From Sphingobium sp. CAP-1 (GTDB lineage: Bacteria; Pseudomonadota; Alphaproteobacteria; Sphingomonadales; Sphingomonadaceae), in contig NZ_CP046252.1 in NCBI RefSeq assembly GCF_009720145.1, positions 2,294,001 to 2,358,000 of the forward strand: a stretch of DNA of 64,000 nt, in the 5' to 3' direction. How positions within the stretch are numbered: position 1 is the first letter of the stretch; every line of letters starts with the position of its first letter. The position numbers and the translations under genes are program-made. This document shows, piece by piece, positions 60,570 to 64,000 of this stretch. The notes under the pieces are model-generated. The model made no database searches. It had not been told where the DNA came from and was given only the letters and a program-made list of their open reading frames with translations.

Positions 60570-61232
60570 ATGACCCGTCCGATCCTCATCTCGCCCTCCA
60601 TCCTCTCCGCCGACTTCGCCCGTCTGGGCGAGGAGGTGCGCGCCATCGACGCAGCCGGCTGCGACTGGGTGCATATCGACGTGATGGACGGGCATTTCGT
60701 GCCCAACATCACGATCGGCCCGAATGTGGTGAAGGCGCTGCGTCCGCACACGCAAAAGACGTTCGATGTCCATTTGATGATCTCGCCGGTGGACCTGTAT
60801 CTGGACGCCTTCGCCTCCGCGGGCGCGGACATCATCACCGTCCATCCCGAAGCCGGGCCGCACATCCACCGCACCGTCCAGCATATCAAGTCGCTGAGCG
60901 TGAAGGCCGGCGTGGTGCTGAACCCCGGCACCCCGGCCAAGATGCTCGACTATCTGATGGACGATGTCGACCTGATCCTGGTGATGAGCGTCAACCCCGG
61001 CTTCGGCGGCCAGAGCTTCATCGAGAACCAGTTGCGCAAGATCGAAGCGATCCGCAAGATGATCGACAAGTCGGGCCGTGACATTCACTTGCAGGTCGAT
61101 GGCGGCATCGATTTCACCACCGCGCCCAAGGCGATCGCGGCCGGCGCCGACGTGCTGGTCGCCGGCACCGCCACCTTCCGCGGCGGACCGGATGCCTATG
61201 CCGACAATATTCGGAAGCTGCGCGGCGGGTGA
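60570..61232 (+). CDS. rpe: Ribulose-phosphate 3-epimerase
   Basis: 220 residues with a TIM barrel. Motifs are ISPSILSADFARLGEE, DWVHIDVMDGHFVPNI (metal-binding His and Asp), FDVHLMI and VDGGIDFTTAPK. It interconverts ribulose-5-phosphate and xylulose-5-phosphate in the pentose phosphate pathway. Its stop overlaps the next gene. Confidence 0.95.
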   Translation: MTRPILISPSILSADFARLGEEVRAIDAAGCDWVHIDVMDGHFVPNITIGPNVVKALRPHTQKTFDVHLMISPVDLYLDAFASAGADIITVHPEAGPHIHRTVQHIKSLSVKAGVVLNPGTPAKMLDYLMDDVDLILVMSVNPGFGGQSFIENQLRKIEAIRKMIDKSGRDIHLQVDGGIDFTTAPKAIAAGADVLVAGTATFRGGPDAYADNIRKLRGG

Positions 61233-62995
61233 GCGAAGCGCGGCGCATGTCCGTCCGCAAAGGCCAGGACGTTCCCCCGGAAGCGGGCGACGACGGCATC
61301 GAGCAGGGCAAGCGGCTCATCCGCGTCGCGGATGACAAGGGGCTTTCGCTGGCGCAGAAAATCGCCAATCATTTCTATCTGCTGAGCTGGAAAACGCCGA
61401 TCCACGGCCGCCGGCTCAAGGGCAAATATCCGCTCAAGCTGCTGGCCGTGCCGAACGACGACGTGCCGGGCGACAGCCGTGCGGGCGCGGCGATCCGCGC
61501 GGGCTATTTCCTGTTCCGGGGCAAGAAACTGCCGATCGACACGCTCGATTTCCACCGGCTGGATGTTGGCCCGGCCTTTGCCGACTATCTGCACGGCTTC
61601 CGCTGGCTGCGCGACCTCGCCAGTTCCGCGTCACGCGAACAGGGGGCGCCAATCGCCGAAACGGTCATGCGCAAATGGCTGGCGGCGCATCATGAAACCC
61701 CCAGCGAACCCGCCTGGCGCGCCGACAATGCCGGCTGGCGACTGCTGTTCTGGACCGCCCATGCGCCGCTGATCCTCTCGTCCAGCGACCTCGTCTATCG
61801 CTCGCTGGTGCTGAACTGCATCGCCCGGACCGCTCGCCATCTCGATCGCATCGCCGACAAGGCGCCGATGGGCCTGCCGCGCCTGACCGCCTGGTGCGGC
61901 ATTTTGGCCGCCGCGCTGCTGATCCCCGGCGGCGAGGCGCGCCGGCTGTTCGGCGAAGCCGGCCTGAAACGCGCGATCGACAGCGGCTTCCACGCCGATG
62001 GCGGCATTGTGGCGCGATCGCCGCTGGCGCAGTTGGAGGCGATCATGCTGCTGTCCATGCTGCGCGCCGTCTATGACGTGCGGCGCGAGGGCGCGCCCGC
62101 CTGCCTGACCGACGCGCTCAATCGCGCGGTGCCGGCGCTGCTGGGCCTTGCGCATGGCGATGGCGGGCTTGGCAACTGGCAGGGTGCAGGCGCGATTGCG
62201 CCGCAGAATGTGCAGGCGGTGATCGCCGCCAGCCGCGTGCGCGCCCGGCCACTGCGGCAGGCGCGCGACTGGGGCTATCAGCGGATCGCGGCGGGCACGA
62301 CCATCCTTCAGATCGACGCCGCCCCGCCGCCGGTCGCGCGACTGGCCGAAGCAGGCTGCGCCTCCACCGGGGCGATCGAGATCAGCGACGGGTCGGCGCG
62401 CCTGATCGTCAATTGCGGCGGCGCGGCGCTGGAAGGGGCATGGATTCCCCGCGATCTGGCGCAGGGGCTGCGCACCACGGCGGCGCACAGCACGCTGACG
62501 CTGAACGACAGCAATTCGACCGCCCTGCTGCCCGACGGCACGCTGGGCAAGGGCGTGACCGAAGTGGAGCTGAACCGGCAGGAAAGCGATAATGGCAGCC
62601 GGCTGGAACTGAGCCATGACGGCTATGTCCGCCGCATGGGCTATGTCCACCGCCGCCTGCTGCTGGTCAGCGGCGACGGCAAGGAAGTGCGCGGCGAGGA
62701 TATGCTGACCCCGGCCGAACGGCGGCGCAAGCCGGCCAAGCAGCCGGTGCAGTTGCGCTTCCACCTCGCGCCGGGCGTCGAGCCGACGCTGACCGCCGAC
62801 GCTATGGGCGCGCTGCTGCGCATCGATCTGGGCGCGCTCTGGCAGTTCCGCGCCGGTGCGGGAGCGCTGAGCGTCGAGGACAGCCTGTGGGTCGACGCCA
62901 ACGGCCATCCCCATCCGACGAAGCAACTGGTCGTCACCGGCGAGGCGCTGCCCGGCGGGTCGAGCATCGGCTGGATCTTCAAACGGGTCGGTTGA
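61229..62995 (+). CDS. Heparinase II/III family protein
   Basis: 588 residues from a GTG at 61229 overlapping the rpe stop. N-terminal helical toroid (about residues 40-330) and a C-terminal beta-sheet part with the family stretch STLTLNDSNSTALLPDGTLGKGV and LSHDGYVRRMGYVHRRLLLV. There is no signal peptide, unlike true polysaccharide lyases, so a heparin-degrading role is unproven. It is upstream of purH as in many alphaproteobacteria. Confidence 0.87.
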   Translation: MSEARRMSVRKGQDVPPEAGDDGIEQGKRLIRVADDKGLSLAQKIANHFYLLSWKTPIHGRRLKGKYPLKLLAVPNDDVPGDSRAGAAIRAGYFLFRGKKLPIDTLDFHRLDVGPAFADYLHGFRWLRDLASSASREQGAPIAETVMRKWLAAHHETPSEPAWRADNAGWRLLFWTAHAPLILSSSDLVYRSLVLNCIARTARHLDRIADKAPMGLPRLTAWCGILAAALLIPGGEARRLFGEAGLKRAIDSGFHADGGIVARSPLAQLEAIMLLSMLRAVYDVRREGAPACLTDALNRAVPALLGLAHGDGGLGNWQGAGAIAPQNVQAVIAASRVRARPLRQARDWGYQRIAAGTTILQIDAAPPPVARLAEAGCASTGAIEISDGSARLIVNCGGAALEGAWIPRDLAQGLRTTAAHSTLTLNDSNSTALLPDGTLGKGVTEVELNRQESDNGSRLELSHDGYVRRMGYVHRRLLLVSGDGKEVRGEDMLTPAERRRKPAKQPVQLRFHLAPGVEPTLTADAMGALLRIDLGALWQFRAGAGALSVEDSLWVDANGHPHPTKQLVVTGEALPGGSSIGWIFKRVG

Positions 62996-63002
62996 CCGCG
63001 CG

Positions 63003-63377
63003 TCAGGGCCAAGCGTCAGCGAGCGCCTGCACCGACAGCCAGCCCATGATCGGCAATGTCCCGAACAGGATTGCCTTGGCGCCGTGAAGCCGTGCGCGAT
63101 CGGCATCGCCGCGTTCCCGTGCACGCCATGCGGCATAGGCCAATCCCATTGTCATGGCCGCATAGAGCAGCAGCAACAGCACGCCCATCATCTTGTCGTC
63201 GACCGGGATGCCAAGGTCGCGAAGAATCCCGGCCGCCATGAAGCTGGGCCCGGCGACGAAGAAAGCGATGCCAAAGCCAAAGAACAGGCCGATAATAGCC
63301 CCGACGCCGGGCGACGCGCTGAGGCATAGCGCAGCAATGATCGCAAATACCGACAGTTGGAATCGCATCTGGCTCAT
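63003..63377 (-). CDS. Small polytopic membrane protein, unknown function
   Basis: 124 residues from the ATG at 63377, with about three membrane helices: FQLSVFAIIAALCLSASPGVGAIIGLFFGF, then a helix around MMGVLLLLLYAAMTMGLAYAA, and a last one near ILFGTLPIMGWLSVQALA. No family is recognised. Other in-frame ATGs lie at 63368 and 63449; the last adds a Cys-rich extension with no ribosome-binding site. It is convergent with the heparinase-like gene. Confidence 0.6.
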   Translation of the reverse strand: MSQMRFQLSVFAIIAALCLSASPGVGAIIGLFFGFGIAFFVAGPSFMAAGILRDLGIPVDDKMMGVLLLLLYAAMTMGLAYAAWRARERGDADRARLHGAKAILFGTLPIMGWLSVQALADAWP

Positions 63378-63512
63378 GGCCTGCCAGCTTACCCGCCCGA
63401 AGTTAAGGAGCCGTTCGCCGCAACAGACGCAAGGGCTGTATTTTTTCATCGGGCGGGACTAAGGGGCGGGCGCAAAGTCGTCCTGCCCTTCGCCCAGAGA
63501 AAGCTCTTTCCC

Positions 63513-64000
63513 ATGTCAGACGTTTCCATCAAGCGCGCCCTCCTGTCCGTATCGGACAAATCCGGCCTCATCGAACTGGGGCGGGCGCTGGGCCAGCATG
63601 GCGTCGAACTGGTGTCGACCGGCGGCACGGCGAAGGCGCTGCGCGAAGCTGGTCTGGAGGTGAAGGATATTTCCGACCTGACCGGCTTCCCCGAAATGAT
63701 GGACGGCCGCGTCAAGACGCTGCACCCCAAGGTACATGGTGGCCTGCTCGCCGTGCGCAACAACCCGGAACATGTCGCGTCGATGGACGAACATGCAATC
63801 GGTGCGATCGACCTGGTGGTCGTCAACCTCTATCCCTTTGCCGCGACCGTCGCCAAGGGCGCGGACCGCGACGAGATCATCGAGAATATCGACATTGGCG
63901 GCCCGTCCATGGTCCGCTCCGCCGCAAAAAATCATGAGAGCGTCGCGATCGTCACCGATCCGGCCGACTATGCCCGGCTGATCGCCGAAATGGAGGAGAA
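63513..64000 (+). CDS. purH: Bifunctional purine biosynthesis protein PurH (5' part)
   Basis: The first 162 residues of PurH, cut by the right edge. The IMP cyclohydrolase domain is visible: RALLSVSDKSGLIELGRAL, VSTGGTAKALREAG, EMMDGRVKTLHPKVHGGLL and NLYPFAATVAKG. The full protein makes IMP in the last two steps of purine synthesis. Start at 63513, the ATG before SDVSIKR. Confidence 0.95.
   Translation, partial: MSDVSIKRALLSVSDKSGLIELGRALGQHGVELVSTGGTAKALREAGLEVKDISDLTGFPEMMDGRVKTLHPKVHGGLLAVRNNPEHVASMDEHAIGAIDLVVVNLYPFAATVAKGADRDEIIENIDIGGPSMVRSAAKNHESVAIVTDPADYARLIAEMEE

Overview
The window is a stretch of GC-rich chromosome from an alphaproteobacterium, most probably a sphingomonad (Sphingobium/Sphingomonas type). 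The reasons are the rpmF-plsX-fabH-ihfA block, a SciP-type CtrA inhibitor, a hisG-hisD-nusB-thiL block, a COQ9-family protein, rsmB/rpe/heparinase-like/purH synteny and twin DUF3617 lipoproteins. Gene density is high, most genes are housekeeping, and no rRNA, tRNA, IS element, prophage or CRISPR array was seen. The species cannot be fixed from the sequence alone. Both ends cut genes (ihfA on the left, purH on the right).

Layout. 0-7 kb: fatty-acid/phospholipid and L32 block, then an MBL hydrolase, an Rrf2 regulator, a GDPD phosphodiesterase, an ArsC/Spx-like protein, RidA and a truncated haemoglobin. 7-9.6 kb: a nuclease-like protein, a repeat-rich secreted protein, small hypotheticals and the 3' remnant of a ParE-type toxin. 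9.7-13.5 kb: aerobic ribonucleotide reductase nrdB/nrdA with a small membrane-protein gene between them and possible NrdR boxes upstream. 13.5-22.3 kb: GST, class I fumarase, membrane proteins, a soluble chemoreceptor-like protein, a Rieske oxygenase with a recognisable promoter, and an NAPE-PLD-like hydrolase. 22.4-28 kb is the most accessory part: HNH protein, two DUF3617 lipoproteins, a LysM/nuclease toxin with a probable immunity partner, uvrB, and a cassette of a 34-residue hydrophobic peptide, HigB and HigA. 28-38 kb: acyl-CoA ligase, ruvBA, thiL, nusB, hisD, hisG, a GIY-YIG protein, mnmA, sciP. 38-47 kb: two YeaQ-type membrane proteins, an RND efflux pair, DUF445, EF-hand protein, TonB. 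47-51 kb: the riboflavin operon ribD-ribE-ribB(X)-ribH. 51-64 kb: old yellow enzyme, COQ9, feoAB, ssb, galU, a DUF1674 protein, htpX, rsmB, PAS protein, rpe, heparinase-like protein and purH.

The items most worth a second look are: (1) the 34-aa peptide that resembles Firmicutes holin-like toxins, whose ribosome-binding site lies in a leader hairpin and whose stop overlaps the higB start; (2) a riboflavin enzyme with an N-terminal helix-turn-helix fused to RibB and a degenerate RibA-like domain, preceded by a strong palindrome; (3) the LysM/nuclease toxin-immunity pair; (4) a family of hairpin repeats that abut the stop codons of three unrelated genes.
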